A stretch of DNA of 64,000 nucleotides from Paludibacteraceae bacterium (GTDB taxonomy: Bacteria; Bacteroidota; Bacteroidia; Bacteroidales; Paludibacteraceae): the NCBI GenBank assembly GCA_024693065.1, contig JAILLP010000033.1:1-64000 (forward strand), given 5' to 3'. Below are positions 53,966-63,748 of this stretch, in pieces. Within the stretch, counting starts at the first letter, position 1, and every line of letters begins with the position of its first letter. The notes under the pieces were generated by a model, which was not told where the DNA came from, made no database searches, and saw nothing but the letters and a program-made list of their open reading frames with translations. The translations under genes were made by a program, and so were the position numbers.

Positions 53966-54991
53966 ATGACTACATTCTTCCCTTCCGAATGGACGATGCA
54001 GAGCGGTGTGATGATCACATGGCCGCATGAGGATACTGATTGGGCTTACATGCTGGACGAGGCGGTGGCCTGTTTCGTGGAGATTGCCCGTGAAATCTCG
54101 AAGCGGGAACGCCTGCTGATTGTCTGCCGGAACGAACAATCCGTTCGTAAGGATTTGGGTGAGGTGATGAACCCTAACATCCGTTTCCGTGAGTTGCCGA
54201 CCAATGACACGTGGGCGCGCGATCATGGTCCGATTACTGTCTTCGTGGATGGTTCGCCCTATCTGTATGATTTCCAATTTAATGGGTGGGGACTGAAGTT
54301 CCCTGCTAATTATGATAACCAGATCACGAAGAGCCTCTACCTCTCCCGCACCTTCTCCCCGAAGGTGGGCTATATGAGCCTTCTCTACTATGTGCTGGAG
54401 GGTGGAAGCATCGAGTCGGATGGGGCGGGTACGCTCATGACGACCTCCCAATGCCTGCTCTCGCCTAACCGCAACGAACACCTGACGCAGCCTCAGGTGG
54501 AGGAGTTCCTGAAGAGCTCGTTCGGCGTGGAGCGTGTGCTGTGGATCAACCACGGCTATCTGGCGGGAGACGATACGGACAGCCATGTGGATACGTTGGC
54601 GCGCTTCTGCGACGTGGATACGATCGCCTATGTGCAATGTGACGATAAGACGGATGAGCATTACGCCTCCCTGAAACTGATGGAGCGTGAGCTGAAATCG
54701 TTCAAGACGCTGGAGGGAAATCCCTACCGCCTGATTCCTTTGCCGATGGCGGATGCCCGCTACGAAGGGGAGCAACGTTTGCCGGCCACCTACGCTAATT
54801 TCCTGATTGTGAACGGGGCGGTGCTAGTGCCGACCTACCGCTCGCCGAAGGATGAACTGGCTTTGTCCGCCTTGCGTGAGGCCTTCCCGGACCGTGAGGT
54901 GGTGGGCGTGGACTGCTCCGCGCTGATTCATCAGCATGGCTCCTTGCATTGCGTGACGATGCAGTTGCCTTATTATGTATTGGAAGATTAA
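53966..54991 (+). CDS. aguA: Agmatine deiminase
   Basis: 341 residues without signal peptide. Features of the agmatine/peptidylarginine deiminase fold are the MITWPHEDTDW start, NDTWARDHGPI, FNGWG, LEGGSIESDG, the catalytic His region DDTDSHVDTLARF and catalytic Cys329 in GSLHCVTMQLP. It turns agmatine into N-carbamoylputrescine and ammonia. Absence of a signal peptide and adjacency to the amidase argue against secreted peptidylarginine deiminase. The amidase gene starts 26 bases downstream; together they make putrescine. Confidence 0.93.
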   Translation: MTTFFPSEWTMQSGVMITWPHEDTDWAYMLDEAVACFVEIAREISKRERLLIVCRNEQSVRKDLGEVMNPNIRFRELPTNDTWARDHGPITVFVDGSPYLYDFQFNGWGLKFPANYDNQITKSLYLSRTFSPKVGYMSLLYYVLEGGSIESDGAGTLMTTSQCLLSPNRNEHLTQPQVEEFLKSSFGVERVLWINHGYLAGDDTDSHVDTLARFCDVDTIAYVQCDDKTDEHYASLKLMERELKSFKTLEGNPYRLIPLPMADARYEGEQRLPATYANFLIVNGAVLVPTYRSPKDELALSALREAFPDREVVGVDCSALIHQHGSLHCVTMQLPYYVLED

Positions 54992-55017
54992 TTGATTGAT
55001 TATAAAATAAATAGAAT

Positions 55018-55893
55018 ATGAAAGTTGGATTGGTTCAGCAGTGTTGTTCGTCGGATGTGAGGGCGAACGTGGAGAAACTGAAACGCAACGTCACGGAATG
55101 TGTGAAGATGGGCGCCGAATTGGTGGTTTTGCAGGAGTTGCACAACTCGCTCTATTTCTGCCAGACGGAGGATGTCTCATGCTTCGATTTGGCGGAGACG
55201 ATCCCTGGTCCCTCCACGGAGGAGTTCTCGGCCTTGGCGAAGTCCCTGCATGTGGTCATCGTGCTTTCCCTCTTCGAGAAGCGCGCCGTGGGCCTTTACC
55301 ATAACACGGCCGTGGTGATCGACAGTGACGGAAGCATCGCGGGGAAGTACCGCAAGATGCATATCCCTGATGATCCAGCCTATTACGAGAAGTTCTATTT
55401 CACACCGGGTGACCTGGGCTTCCATCCTATACGGACCAGCGTGGGCAACTTGGGTGTGATGGTCTGCTGGGACCAATGGTACCCCGAGGCTGCCCGTCTG
55501 ATGGCGCTCGCCGGTGCGGACCTGCTGATTTACCCGACCGCCATAGGGTGGGAGAGCACGGATACGCCTGACGAGAAGGAACGTCAGCTGAATGCTTGGA
55601 TGACCGTGCAGCGTGGCCATGCCGTGGCGAATGGCTTGCCTGTCGTGACGGTGAACCGCTACGGATTCGAACCGGACCCTTCTGGAGTGACGAATGGTAT
55701 ACAGTTCTGGGGCAATAGCTTTGTCGCTGGTCCTCAGGGCGAATTGTTGGCCCACTTGCCTGCCGACTCGGAGGAGAATAGGGTGGTGGAGGTCTCCATG
55801 ACCCGCTCGGAGGATGTGCGCAGGATCTGGCCTTTCTTGCGTGACCGCCGCATTGAGTATTTCGACGAATTGGCCAAGCGCTTTCGTGATTGA
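55018..55893 (+). CDS. aguB: N-carbamoylputrescine amidase
   Basis: 291 residues, nitrilase superfamily, with the triad Glu40 (LQELHNSLYF), Lys113 (KYRKMHIPDDP) and Cys150 (VMVCWDQWYPEAARL). The PDDPAYYEKFYFTPGD and CWDQWYPE segments are typical of AguB. It hydrolyses N-carbamoylputrescine to putrescine, CO2 and ammonia, completing the pathway begun by the upstream gene. Probably co-transcribed; the phosphatase gene follows after 47 bases. Confidence 0.95.
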   Translation: MKVGLVQQCCSSDVRANVEKLKRNVTECVKMGAELVVLQELHNSLYFCQTEDVSCFDLAETIPGPSTEEFSALAKSLHVVIVLSLFEKRAVGLYHNTAVVIDSDGSIAGKYRKMHIPDDPAYYEKFYFTPGDLGFHPIRTSVGNLGVMVCWDQWYPEAARLMALAGADLLIYPTAIGWESTDTPDEKERQLNAWMTVQRGHAVANGLPVVTVNRYGFEPDPSGVTNGIQFWGNSFVAGPQGELLAHLPADSEENRVVEVSMTRSEDVRRIWPFLRDRRIEYFDELAKRFRD

Positions 55894-55940
55894 GCCTATT
55901 TAAGTGTTTAAATGTTAGTTGTTTATTAGTAGAAAAAATT

Positions 55941-57212
55941 ATGGATTTGAAACGGACAAAACTGATTACGATGGGACTCCTCCTTTGTGCAGGCATAGCC
56001 TCCGCGCAGACGACGAAGGAGTTTATGATGGATCATATCGAGTACACGGCGGGCAACTACACGTCGTACCCTACCACCTTCCCGAAGCAGACGGCTGCCC
56101 CGAAGGGCTATGAACCCTTCTACATCAGCCATTACGGCAGACATGGTTCCCGTTACCACCATACGGCGGCGGACTATCGTAATCTCTATGAGATGTTCGC
56201 CAAGGCGGATTCCGCCAATGCCCTCACGGCTACGGGAAAGAGCGTGAAGGCTCGTTTCGAGACGATGTATCAACGCTATTATGACCGGGCTGGCGACCTG
56301 ACGACGAAGGGCGTGGCGCAGCATCAGGGCATCGCGGATAGGATGTTCCACTCCTTCCCGCAGGTCTTTAAGAAGAACTCGGTGGTCGAGGTAAAGATCT
56401 CCACGTCCGTGCGTTGCGTGATGAGCATGTCCGCCTTCTGCCAGGAGCTGAAGGCACTGCAGCCGTCGTTGGATATCCGTGCGGAGTCCAGCAAACGTCT
56501 GATGTATTACATCTCCAACGATCCGATGGAGGACAAGAACCGTCGCTTGGCGGACACGGCTTGGTCGAAGCCTTTCGGTGACCTCCACTACCGCCTGATC
56601 CACCCTTCCCGCATGGTGAACCAACTCTTCAAGGATATGGATTATGTGGCGAAGAACATCGACACGATAGCCTTCATGCGCAAGTTCTACGAGGTGAAGA
56701 ACAGTTTGGTCTGCGATGACTCGGACATCAATTTCGACGATGTGTGGACGAAGGAGGAGATGTACAACAACTGGGTGGTGCAGAACGCTTGGTGGTACGG
56801 GGCTTACGGTCCGTGTCCGCTGACCCAGAACAAGAGCCGTTTCTTCGCGAAGGACTTGCTGAATATCATGGTCGACGAAGCGGATGTCGCCATCCAAAGC
56901 GGTGCGGTGCAGGCGAACCTGCGCTTCGGGCACGACATCGCCATCCTGCCACTGACCGCCCTGATGGAGCTGCAGGGTTGCCGTGACCAGGTGACCAATG
57001 TGGACTCGATCATGAACTATTGGACGGAGTTCCGCATCATCCCTATGGCGGCGAACGTCCAGATGATTTTCTATCGCTCTAAAAAGTCGCCCGATGTCTT
57101 GGTGAAAATCATGCTCAACGAGCGGGAAGTGGACCTTCCGTTGAAGAGCGATGTGGCCCCTTACTACAAGTGGGACGAGGTGCGGAATTACTACAAGAAT
57201 TTGCTGAAATGA
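55941..57212 (+). CDS. Exported histidine-type acid phosphatase
   Basis: 423 residues from ATG 55941, which begins the signal peptide (LITMGLLLCAGIASA, mature start Gln23). Clade-2 histidine phosphatase motifs: RHGSR with nucleophile His68 (SHYGRHGSRYHH) near the N-terminus and RFGHDIAILPL carrying the distal His-Asp. This is the architecture of periplasmic phytase/MINPP-like and glucose-1-phosphatase-like enzymes of gut Bacteroidetes. Substrate unknown; inositol phosphates are plausible. It follows the putrescine genes closely and may share their transcript. Confidence 0.88.
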   Translation: MDLKRTKLITMGLLLCAGIASAQTTKEFMMDHIEYTAGNYTSYPTTFPKQTAAPKGYEPFYISHYGRHGSRYHHTAADYRNLYEMFAKADSANALTATGKSVKARFETMYQRYYDRAGDLTTKGVAQHQGIADRMFHSFPQVFKKNSVVEVKISTSVRCVMSMSAFCQELKALQPSLDIRAESSKRLMYYISNDPMEDKNRRLADTAWSKPFGDLHYRLIHPSRMVNQLFKDMDYVAKNIDTIAFMRKFYEVKNSLVCDDSDINFDDVWTKEEMYNNWVVQNAWWYGAYGPCPLTQNKSRFFAKDLLNIMVDEADVAIQSGAVQANLRFGHDIAILPLTALMELQGCRDQVTNVDSIMNYWTEFRIIPMAANVQMIFYRSKKSPDVLVKIMLNEREVDLPLKSDVAPYYKWDEVRNYYKNLLK

Positions 57213-57259
57213 GGCTCGTTTTTTGAACTTCATCGATAAATTTTTTGCGGAAATCTTCT

Positions 57260-57267
57260 TATATTTG
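57260..57267 (+). promoter_or_regulatory. -7 element of the GH9 gene
   Basis: TATATTTG, a full -7 match, 72 bases before the ATG at 57339. The -33 region is not convincing. Confidence 0.5.
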
Positions 57268-57338
57268 CACCCTATGCGGATGTGCCTTTGGAAGTGCTCC
57301 GCGGAATGAATGTTAATGTGAAAAAGAATATTTTTGAT

Positions 57339-59111
57339 ATGATAAAGAGAATGGTTTGGGGAGCTTCCCTGCTTCTAGCGGCGGGTTCGGTTGGTGCGTA
57401 TGATTATTCATCCTACCAGGATGGGTTTCCGACGGAGGATTATCGTACTGCATTCAATATGGGACTGAAGTTCTTTGGCGGCCAGCGTTGCGGTGACAGC
57501 CACAACTGGATGCTGGTGGATAACCCGAAGGTTACCACAAAGTCCTGCCACATGATGGATGGAAAGGGTTCCGTCAATGGCGGTGGTAATGGCAACTACG
57601 ACCTGACGGGCGGTTGGCATGATTGTGGCGACCACATCAAGGTGGGCACGACGATGGGCTCTTCTTGTATCTTCCTGCTCGTGGCGTACGATTTGTGGCC
57701 ACAGGCTTTCCAAGACAATTATGACGAGGCGTATGGCGCACCGAATGGAATAGCGGACGTGTTGGACGAGGCTAAATATGCTACGGATTACTTCATGAAA
57801 TGTTTCCCGGACGATAACACGTTCGTCTACTATGTGGGTTCTCCGGCTGACCATAATGTCTGGTGTACCTCCTCGAAACAATCCACCCTCCCTGTGGACC
57901 AAGGTGGTGACCCGCGCCCTGTGTGGACGACGAGCAACTCGGGTGGACCTCAAGCCGCCAACTGCGCTTCCGCACTTGCCCTGATGTCCATGAAATATCC
58001 TGATCAGTCTTACAAGGAGCAATGCAAGGCTGCGGCCATCAAGGCGTATGCCTTCGCAAAGAAAAATAAATCGCAGCATGCGGCTATCCCGAATTTCTAT
58101 GCCAGCCCGAACACGGAGTGGACGGACGAACTTGCCCTTGCCGCTATGTTGCTTTATCGATTGACAGGCGAGGCTTCCTACAAGAAAGAGGCTTTGGGTT
58201 ACCTGCAGGGCAAGTGGGAGTCTAACTACCCGCTGGCGTGGGATACGATGGCGGATTTCGCGTATTACTATATCGTGAAGGATGATGCGGATGCGGACAA
58301 TGGTCAGGGCGGTTATTTCTGTGACCACATGAACAAGAATGTCACCAAGCATCTCGCGAACGGTACGTCCGATCGGAATGGGTTCCCTTATGTGCAAGGG
58401 CAAATGTGGGGTACGAACAAATTGGCTTGTGGCGCGGCCGCCGCAACTTCCTTGCTGGTGAAACTGGCGGAGGATAAGGTGTTCTCCCCTTCGGTGAATA
58501 CCCAGACCGCGAAAAACTTCATCACCCGCGTGGTGGATTATGTCTTGGGTGTGAATGAGTTCAATCATACGTTCCTGCATGGTTTCATGGGCGATACGAC
58601 ATTCAGGATCCACCATCGTAATGCGATGGGAAGGAATGACAACCCAACAACAGCGGATAAGAATAGCTGCGAATTCATGTTCGCGAGCGGTGGTGTGATC
58701 GGTGGTCCTTCCGGTACGGGACAGTTCTCGAACATCATCGAGGGCGGCTCATCCTACACGGAGACGGAGGGCGGCTGCGACTACAACGCACCGTTCGTAT
58801 TCGCCATGGCTCGTATGATGGCGGAGAAGGATCCTTCCTCATTCGGTACGGGTACGCCTGCTGTCTTGACGGACCACTCCTACATGGTTTACCCTACTGA
58901 CTTCTCCGACTACGTGGTCATCGACCTGATCTCGTACGGTGGTGCGAATGTGTCGGCTGACCTGATCACGTTGGACGGCCGTGTCGTGAAGCATCTCGAT
59001 GTGAAGAACGTGCGGGAAGTGATGGAGACGGGCGATGTGGCTTCCGGCATCTACCTCATGCGTGTCTGCAATGGGGAGCAATCGGTAGGCTACAAGTTGA
59101 TTAAGAGATGA
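57339..59111 (+). CDS. GH9 glycoside hydrolase with T9SS sorting domain
   Basis: 590 residues from ATG 57339 (signal peptide VWGASLLLAAGSVGA, mature start near YDYSS); an ATG at 57306 would add 11 residues. GH9 motifs: GGWHDCGDHIK with Asp95 and Asp98 (base), the C-terminal FRIHHRNAMG, and YTETEGGCDYNAP with Glu477 as probable acid. The domain starts directly with catalytic sequence and no Ig-like module. The last 65 residues (VVIDLISYGGANVSADLITL through SGIYLMRVCNGEQ...KLIKR) are a T9SS type A sorting domain. It probably cleaves beta-1,4-glucans outside the cell. It stands alone without SusC/SusD or other glycan genes. Confidence 0.92.
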   Translation: MIKRMVWGASLLLAAGSVGAYDYSSYQDGFPTEDYRTAFNMGLKFFGGQRCGDSHNWMLVDNPKVTTKSCHMMDGKGSVNGGGNGNYDLTGGWHDCGDHIKVGTTMGSSCIFLLVAYDLWPQAFQDNYDEAYGAPNGIADVLDEAKYATDYFMKCFPDDNTFVYYVGSPADHNVWCTSSKQSTLPVDQGGDPRPVWTTSNSGGPQAANCASALALMSMKYPDQSYKEQCKAAAIKAYAFAKKNKSQHAAIPNFYASPNTEWTDELALAAMLLYRLTGEASYKKEALGYLQGKWESNYPLAWDTMADFAYYYIVKDDADADNGQGGYFCDHMNKNVTKHLANGTSDRNGFPYVQGQMWGTNKLACGAAAATSLLVKLAEDKVFSPSVNTQTAKNFITRVVDYVLGVNEFNHTFLHGFMGDTTFRIHHRNAMGRNDNPTTADKNSCEFMFASGGVIGGPSGTGQFSNIIEGGSSYTETEGGCDYNAPFVFAMARMMAEKDPSSFGTGTPAVLTDHSYMVYPTDFSDYVVIDLISYGGANVSADLITLDGRVVKHLDVKNVREVMETGDVASGIYLMRVCNGEQSVGYKLIKR

Positions 59112-59150
59112 TTGTGATTTTTTATTCACCTAATTCGTTGAATTAAAGAT

Positions 59151-60458
59151 ATGAAGGTATTGAAGTATGGAAGTTCCACGTTGACTTCCGCCGCAAAGAT
59201 AAAGGAGGTGGCTAAACAAGTGGCCGCCGAGAAGGGTAACATTGTTGTCCTCTCCTCCATCAACGGTTCTCGCGAGGCGTTGCAGGAGGTGGCGGACTAT
59301 CTCTACATGAAGAATGTCGATGGTGCCATGGAGCTGATGAACAACATGGAGCTCCAGTATGGGAAATTGGTCGATGACCTCTTCCCTGAAGCGAAGAAGA
59401 ACGCTGAGATGAAGAAGGTCGTCGAGTCATACTCCTCGGTCATCCGTGAGACGGCGAAGGAACTCTTTACGAAATATGAGGAGAAAATCATCATCGCACA
59501 GGGCGAGCTGTTGATCTCCGAATTGTTCGTCTCCTATTTGAACACATTGGGCGTCAAGGCGGTCCACCTGAATTCGTTGGATTTCATGAAGACGGACAAA
59601 AATGACGAGCCGGACGCTAAGTTCATCAAAGAGGCGCTCTCCAATCTGATGGAGGAGAACAAGTCGGCGGACACGTTCGTCACGGAGGGCTTTATCTGCC
59701 GCAACGCATATGGCGAGGTGGAGAACTTCGGCGTGGGGGGCAGCGATTATTCCGCCACCCTGATCGGAGTCGCGGCCCAAGCGCAGGAGGTGATCCTCTG
59801 GAGCGACACGTATGGCATCTATGACAGTGACCCTGCTATCGTCCAGAATGCCCGTCCGGTGAAGTCCCTGACGTTCGACGAGACCGCGGAACTCTCCTAT
59901 TTCTTGGACAGGGTGATCCATCCGATGTCCATTCTTCCTGCCAAGCTGGCCAATATGCCTATCCGTCTGAAGAATGTGATGTCGCCTGATAGCGAGGGGA
60001 CGCTCGTCTCTTCCGAGATGCCGAATGGTCAGGTGAAGGCGATTGCCGCCAAGGATGGCATCACGATGATTAAGATTAAGTCTGTCCGCATGCTCTTGGC
60101 GCACGGATTCCTGCGCCGCGTCTTCGAGGTGTTCGAGGGACATAAGACGGCCATAGATATGATCACCACCTCCGAGATTGGTGTCTCGGTGACCATCGAT
60201 AACGACAAGTATCTGGAGGAGATCGTGAATGATCTGAAGACCTTCGGTACCGTCACGGTGAGCAAGAACATGACGATCGTATGCGTCGTGGGCGATATGC
60301 GTTGCGGCGAAGGCGCCTCGAACAAGGTGCTGGATGCGCTCAAGGAGTTGCCTGTGCAGATGATCTCTTACGGAGGAAGTCTGCAGAACATATCGATCTT
60401 GGTCGATGGAAAAGACAAAAAGATGGCTTTGAATCAATTGAACAATAAATTATTTTAA
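59151..60458 (+). CDS. lysC: Aspartate kinase
   Basis: 435 residues. N-terminal kinase domain with MKVLKYGSST (the usual KFGGTS altered to KYGSST), TEGFICRNAYGEVENFGVGGSDYSATLIG and SDTYGIYDSDPAIV. Two C-terminal ACT domains (about 305-435) contain ITMIKIKSVRML and MTIVCVVGDM. It phosphorylates aspartate, the first step to DAP and lysine. The stop directly abuts the lysA ATG, so they form an operon dedicated to lysine/DAP. No lysine riboswitch is possible in the 39-base leader. Confidence 0.95.
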   Translation: MKVLKYGSSTLTSAAKIKEVAKQVAAEKGNIVVLSSINGSREALQEVADYLYMKNVDGAMELMNNMELQYGKLVDDLFPEAKKNAEMKKVVESYSSVIRETAKELFTKYEEKIIIAQGELLISELFVSYLNTLGVKAVHLNSLDFMKTDKNDEPDAKFIKEALSNLMEENKSADTFVTEGFICRNAYGEVENFGVGGSDYSATLIGVAAQAQEVILWSDTYGIYDSDPAIVQNARPVKSLTFDETAELSYFLDRVIHPMSILPAKLANMPIRLKNVMSPDSEGTLVSSEMPNGQVKAIAAKDGITMIKIKSVRMLLAHGFLRRVFEVFEGHKTAIDMITTSEIGVSVTIDNDKYLEEIVNDLKTFGTVTVSKNMTIVCVVGDMRCGEGASNKVLDALKELPVQMISYGGSLQNISILVDGKDKKMALNQLNNKLF

Positions 60459-61625
60459 ATGGCAAACGTAGTTAAGGGGAACTTCCCCATCGATAAATTT
60501 AGGGACGTTGAGACTCCCTTCTATTATTACGATGTTGATGTGTTGAACAGGACGTTGGACTTGGTGAAGAAGGAGTCGGAGGCGAATCATGCCATTGTGC
60601 ATTACGCTATAAAGGCCAATGCGAATCCTAAGGTATTGAAAATCATCGCCCAGAAGGGTTTGGGCGCCGATTGCGTGAGCGGTAATGAGGTGAAGGCCGC
60701 CATCGAGTCCGGTTTCCCGGCCTCCCGTATCGTCTTCGCCGGCGTGGGTAAGACGGACCCTGAGATAAACCTTGCGTTGGACAATGATATCTTCTGCTTT
60801 AACGCTGAGTCTATTCCTGAATTGGAGGTGATCAACGAATTGGCGGGCAAGAAGGGCAAGGTGGCGAACGTGGAGCTCCGCGTGAATCCTAACGTGGACG
60901 CGCACACGCACCATTACATCACGACGGGCTTGAATGAGAACAAGTTCGGTTTCAACATGGATGACTTGGCCGACGTGGTGAAGATGTTCGATTCATTGAA
61001 GAATTTGAAGCTGATAGGCTTGCATTTCCATATCGGTTCGCAGATCACGGACCTTAGCTCATACGAGCATCTATGCGTGAAAATCAACGAGTTGCAGGAT
61101 GCGATGGAGGCTATGGGCGTTCGTCTGGCGAACATTAACATCGGTGGTGGTTTGGGCATCAACTATGAGCATCCGAACCACATGCCTATCGCCGATTTCG
61201 AGGCCTATTTCCGCCTCTTCTCCAAATACCTGAAGCTGCGTCCGGGACAGCAGTTGCATTGCGAGCCGGGCCGTTCCATCGTGGCGCAGTGCGGTAGCCT
61301 GATCACCAAGGTGACTTACGTGAAGAAGGGCAAGGAGAAGCAGTTCGCCATCGTGGACGCGGGCATGACCGACCTGATCCGTCCGGCGTTGTACCAGGCT
61401 TACCACCGTATCGAGAACATCTCTTCGGATGCGGAGGAGGAGAAGTATGACGTGGTGGGCCCTATCTGCGAGTCGTCGGATGTATTCGACAAGGATGTCC
61501 TGTTGAACGGAACGAAACGCGGTGATTACCTGGCTATCCGTTCGGCTGGAGCATACGGCGAGATCATGGCTTCGGGCTACAACCTGAGACGTTTGCCGAA
61601 AGGCTACCTCTCTACCGAATTCTAA
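60459..61625 (+). CDS. lysA: Diaminopimelate decarboxylase
   Basis: 388 residues, fold III PLP enzyme. PLP Lys52 in VHYAIKANANPKV; HFHIGSQ and NIGGGLG of the barrel; EPGRSIVAQCG; and GPICESSDVF with the Cys from the C-terminal domain; then SAGAYG. It makes lysine from meso-DAP. It starts at the base after the lysC stop, implying coupled translation. Confidence 0.96.
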   Translation: MANVVKGNFPIDKFRDVETPFYYYDVDVLNRTLDLVKKESEANHAIVHYAIKANANPKVLKIIAQKGLGADCVSGNEVKAAIESGFPASRIVFAGVGKTDPEINLALDNDIFCFNAESIPELEVINELAGKKGKVANVELRVNPNVDAHTHHYITTGLNENKFGFNMDDLADVVKMFDSLKNLKLIGLHFHIGSQITDLSSYEHLCVKINELQDAMEAMGVRLANINIGGGLGINYEHPNHMPIADFEAYFRLFSKYLKLRPGQQLHCEPGRSIVAQCGSLITKVTYVKKGKEKQFAIVDAGMTDLIRPALYQAYHRIENISSDAEEEKYDVVGPICESSDVFDKDVLLNGTKRGDYLAIRSAGAYGEIMASGYNLRRLPKGYLSTEF

Positions 61626-61674
61626 GTCTTCGGACTTGCTATAAGTATGTGTTAATGGGGGATTGCCCCCGTAA

Positions 61675-62874
61675 ATGTTAGCGAAAATGGAAGATTATTT
61701 GTTGCGTGTGGCTGAATACAAGGAGTATGTGTGGGTGTTGTTGGGCGTTTTCCTATTCGCACTGGTGTTACAACTCTATTTCTATTTCAGGTATTATAGC
61801 GGAATCTTCCGTTTCAAGAATAGGATAGACAAGAACGATGTGCGGCTCTCCACCAATAAACCAGCGGTGTCAGTCATTATTTGCGCGAGGAACGAATCGG
61901 AGAATCTGGCTCGTTTCTTGCCGGCGGTACTGAAACAGAAGTACCCGAAGTTTGAAGTGATCGTGGTCAACGATGGTTCCACGGACGAGAGCACGGACCT
62001 CCTGAAGAAGATGACGGAGCAGTATCCTAACCTCTACCAGACCTTCCTGCCGATGGGTGCGAAGTACATGAGCCGTAAGAAAATGTGCGTGACCGTGGGC
62101 ATCAAGGCTGCTCATTACGACCATCTGCTCTTGATCGATGCGGACTGTGAGCCGGCGAGCGACCAGTGGATCGCCAACATCATGCGCCACTACGCCAGCG
62201 GCACCTCCGTCGTGCTGGGCTATACGGGCTACAAGGGTAATAATGGGTTCCTGGACAATATGATCGCCTACGACATGATGTTCGAGGCGATGCGTTTCAT
62301 GGGGTTCGCCCTGCAAAAGAAGCCGTACCGGGGCGTGAGCGGAAACCTCTCCTACTCGAAGGAGCTCTTCTTCGCGAAGAAAGGCTTCACCTCCCATCTG
62401 ATCCTCTCGTATGGCGACGACGACCTGCTGATCCGTGACATCGCCACCGATCAAAACACGGCGGTGTGTGTGGAGCCGGAGGCTGTCACCTGGTCGCATA
62501 GGGATTTGACGATGAATTCCTTCCTTTATCAGCGTGAGAAGCAGATGGAGACCTATGCGGAGTATCTCCCTTCCACGAAGTTCAGGATCAGTTCGGAAAT
62601 CATCTCCCGCTATATCTTCTATTTATTGGCGCTTGTGTTGCTGGTGATGTTCGCCGTTTGGACCGATTTCATATCGATGGGCATCGTGGCGTTCCTGTTC
62701 CTCATCCGCCTCATCACCCAGCTGGTTGTCTTCACGAAAACCTCCAACGCGTTGACGGAGAGGAAGTTCACATTGTCTATCGTGCTGTACGATATCATCT
62801 TGCCGCTCATCACGCTCCATGTGCGTACCTTTGGCAAGATCGGTGAGAAGAAAAACGCCATGTGGAAGCAGTAG
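61675..62874 (+). CDS. Membrane-bound family 2 glycosyltransferase
   Basis: 399 residues; ATG at 61675 or 61687. One N-terminal membrane helix (about 18-38), then a GT-A domain with VSVIICARNESENL, VVNDGSTDES, the DxD motif in LLIDADCEP, GVSGNLSYSKELF and the acceptor-side GDDDLLIRD. Two to three C-terminal helices follow. It transfers a sugar from a nucleotide-sugar to a lipid or growing glycan at the inner membrane; substrate unknown. It follows lysA after 49 bases, with a small GGGGG-CCCCC hairpin in the leader. mazG follows. Confidence 0.9.
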   Translation: MLAKMEDYLLRVAEYKEYVWVLLGVFLFALVLQLYFYFRYYSGIFRFKNRIDKNDVRLSTNKPAVSVIICARNESENLARFLPAVLKQKYPKFEVIVVNDGSTDESTDLLKKMTEQYPNLYQTFLPMGAKYMSRKKMCVTVGIKAAHYDHLLLIDADCEPASDQWIANIMRHYASGTSVVLGYTGYKGNNGFLDNMIAYDMMFEAMRFMGFALQKKPYRGVSGNLSYSKELFFAKKGFTSHLILSYGDDDLLIRDIATDQNTAVCVEPEAVTWSHRDLTMNSFLYQREKQMETYAEYLPSTKFRISSEIISRYIFYLLALVLLVMFAVWTDFISMGIVAFLFLIRLITQLVVFTKTSNALTERKFTLSIVLYDIILPLITLHVRTFGKIGEKKNAMWKQ

Positions 62875-62907
62875 GCGTATGATAGTTTCGTTTTGAGTAT
62901 TGTTTCT

Positions 62908-63702
62908 ATGAATACGACAGAAGATAAATTGAAGGCTTTCCAACGCTTGTTGGATGTGATGGACGAGTTGAGGCTGAAGTGCCCTTGGGACAAGAAGCAG
63001 ACGTTCGAGTCGTTGCGCGCGAACACGATCGAGGAGACCTACGAGCTCTGCGACGCGATCATGAAGAAGGACATGAAGGAGATCCGCAAGGAGTTGGGGG
63101 ATGTGCTGTTGCATATCGTTTTCTATTCCAAGATAGCCTCCGAAACGAATGATTTCGACATCGCTGATGTGTGCAACTCATTGTGTGATAAGCTGATATT
63201 CCGCCATCCGCATGTCTTCGGCGAAGGTGCGGCGAAGACGGCCGGCGAGGTTGAGCAGACTTGGGAACAGATCAAACGGAAGGAGAAGGATGGTAACAAG
63301 AGTGTCCTTTCGGGCGTGCCGGATGCGCTTCCCGCACTGATCAAGTCTTACCGTATTCAGGACAAGGCCCGCAATGTGGGCTTCGACTGGGAAGAGAAGG
63401 AGCAGGTGTGGGACAAGGTGAAGGAGGAGTTCGACGAGCTCATGACGGAGGTGAAGCACCTCGACGCAGAGAAGATGGAGGAGGAGTTTGGCGACCTGAT
63501 GTTCAGCATGGTGAATGCCGCTCGGTTGTATAAGATAAACCCGGAGAACGCATTGGAGAAGTGCAACCAGAAGTTCATCCGCCGCTTCAATTACGTGGAG
63601 TCGCAGACGTTGGCCAAGGGCAAGGACCTGAAGGAGATGCCTTTGGAGGAGATGGACAGGTATTGGAACGAGGCGAAGGAAATAGAGCGAACGAAGAAAT
63701 AA
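62908..63702 (+). CDS. mazG: Nucleoside triphosphate pyrophosphohydrolase
   Basis: 264 residues from ATG 62908 (a TTG lies 5 codons earlier). Two MazG repeats: LKCPWDKKQTFESLRANTIEETYEL with the EExxE metal site and KELGDVLLHIVFYSKIA; the second around KVKEEFDELMTEVKHLD and EEFGDLMFSMVNAARL. This two-repeat form is the housekeeping MazG that hydrolyses NTPs and clears damaged nucleotides. It follows the glycosyltransferase gene after 33 bases. Confidence 0.95.
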   Translation: MNTTEDKLKAFQRLLDVMDELRLKCPWDKKQTFESLRANTIEETYELCDAIMKKDMKEIRKELGDVLLHIVFYSKIASETNDFDIADVCNSLCDKLIFRHPHVFGEGAAKTAGEVEQTWEQIKRKEKDGNKSVLSGVPDALPALIKSYRIQDKARNVGFDWEEKEQVWDKVKEEFDELMTEVKHLDAEKMEEEFGDLMFSMVNAARLYKINPENALEKCNQKFIRRFNYVESQTLAKGKDLKEMPLEEMDRYWNEAKEIERTKK

Positions 63703-63748
63703 TGTAGGGCTGGTTAAACAGTCTTCGAAGTGGAGGTTTTGTGGTGTG

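Noticed and set aside
55926-57233. 435-codon frame opposite the histidine phosphatase gene
   Set aside because: Antisense shadow; the plus-strand gene has signal peptide and catalytic motifs, the minus frame has none.
59112-59150. Lysine riboswitch before lysC
   Set aside because: The gap is only 39 bases, far too short for the element.
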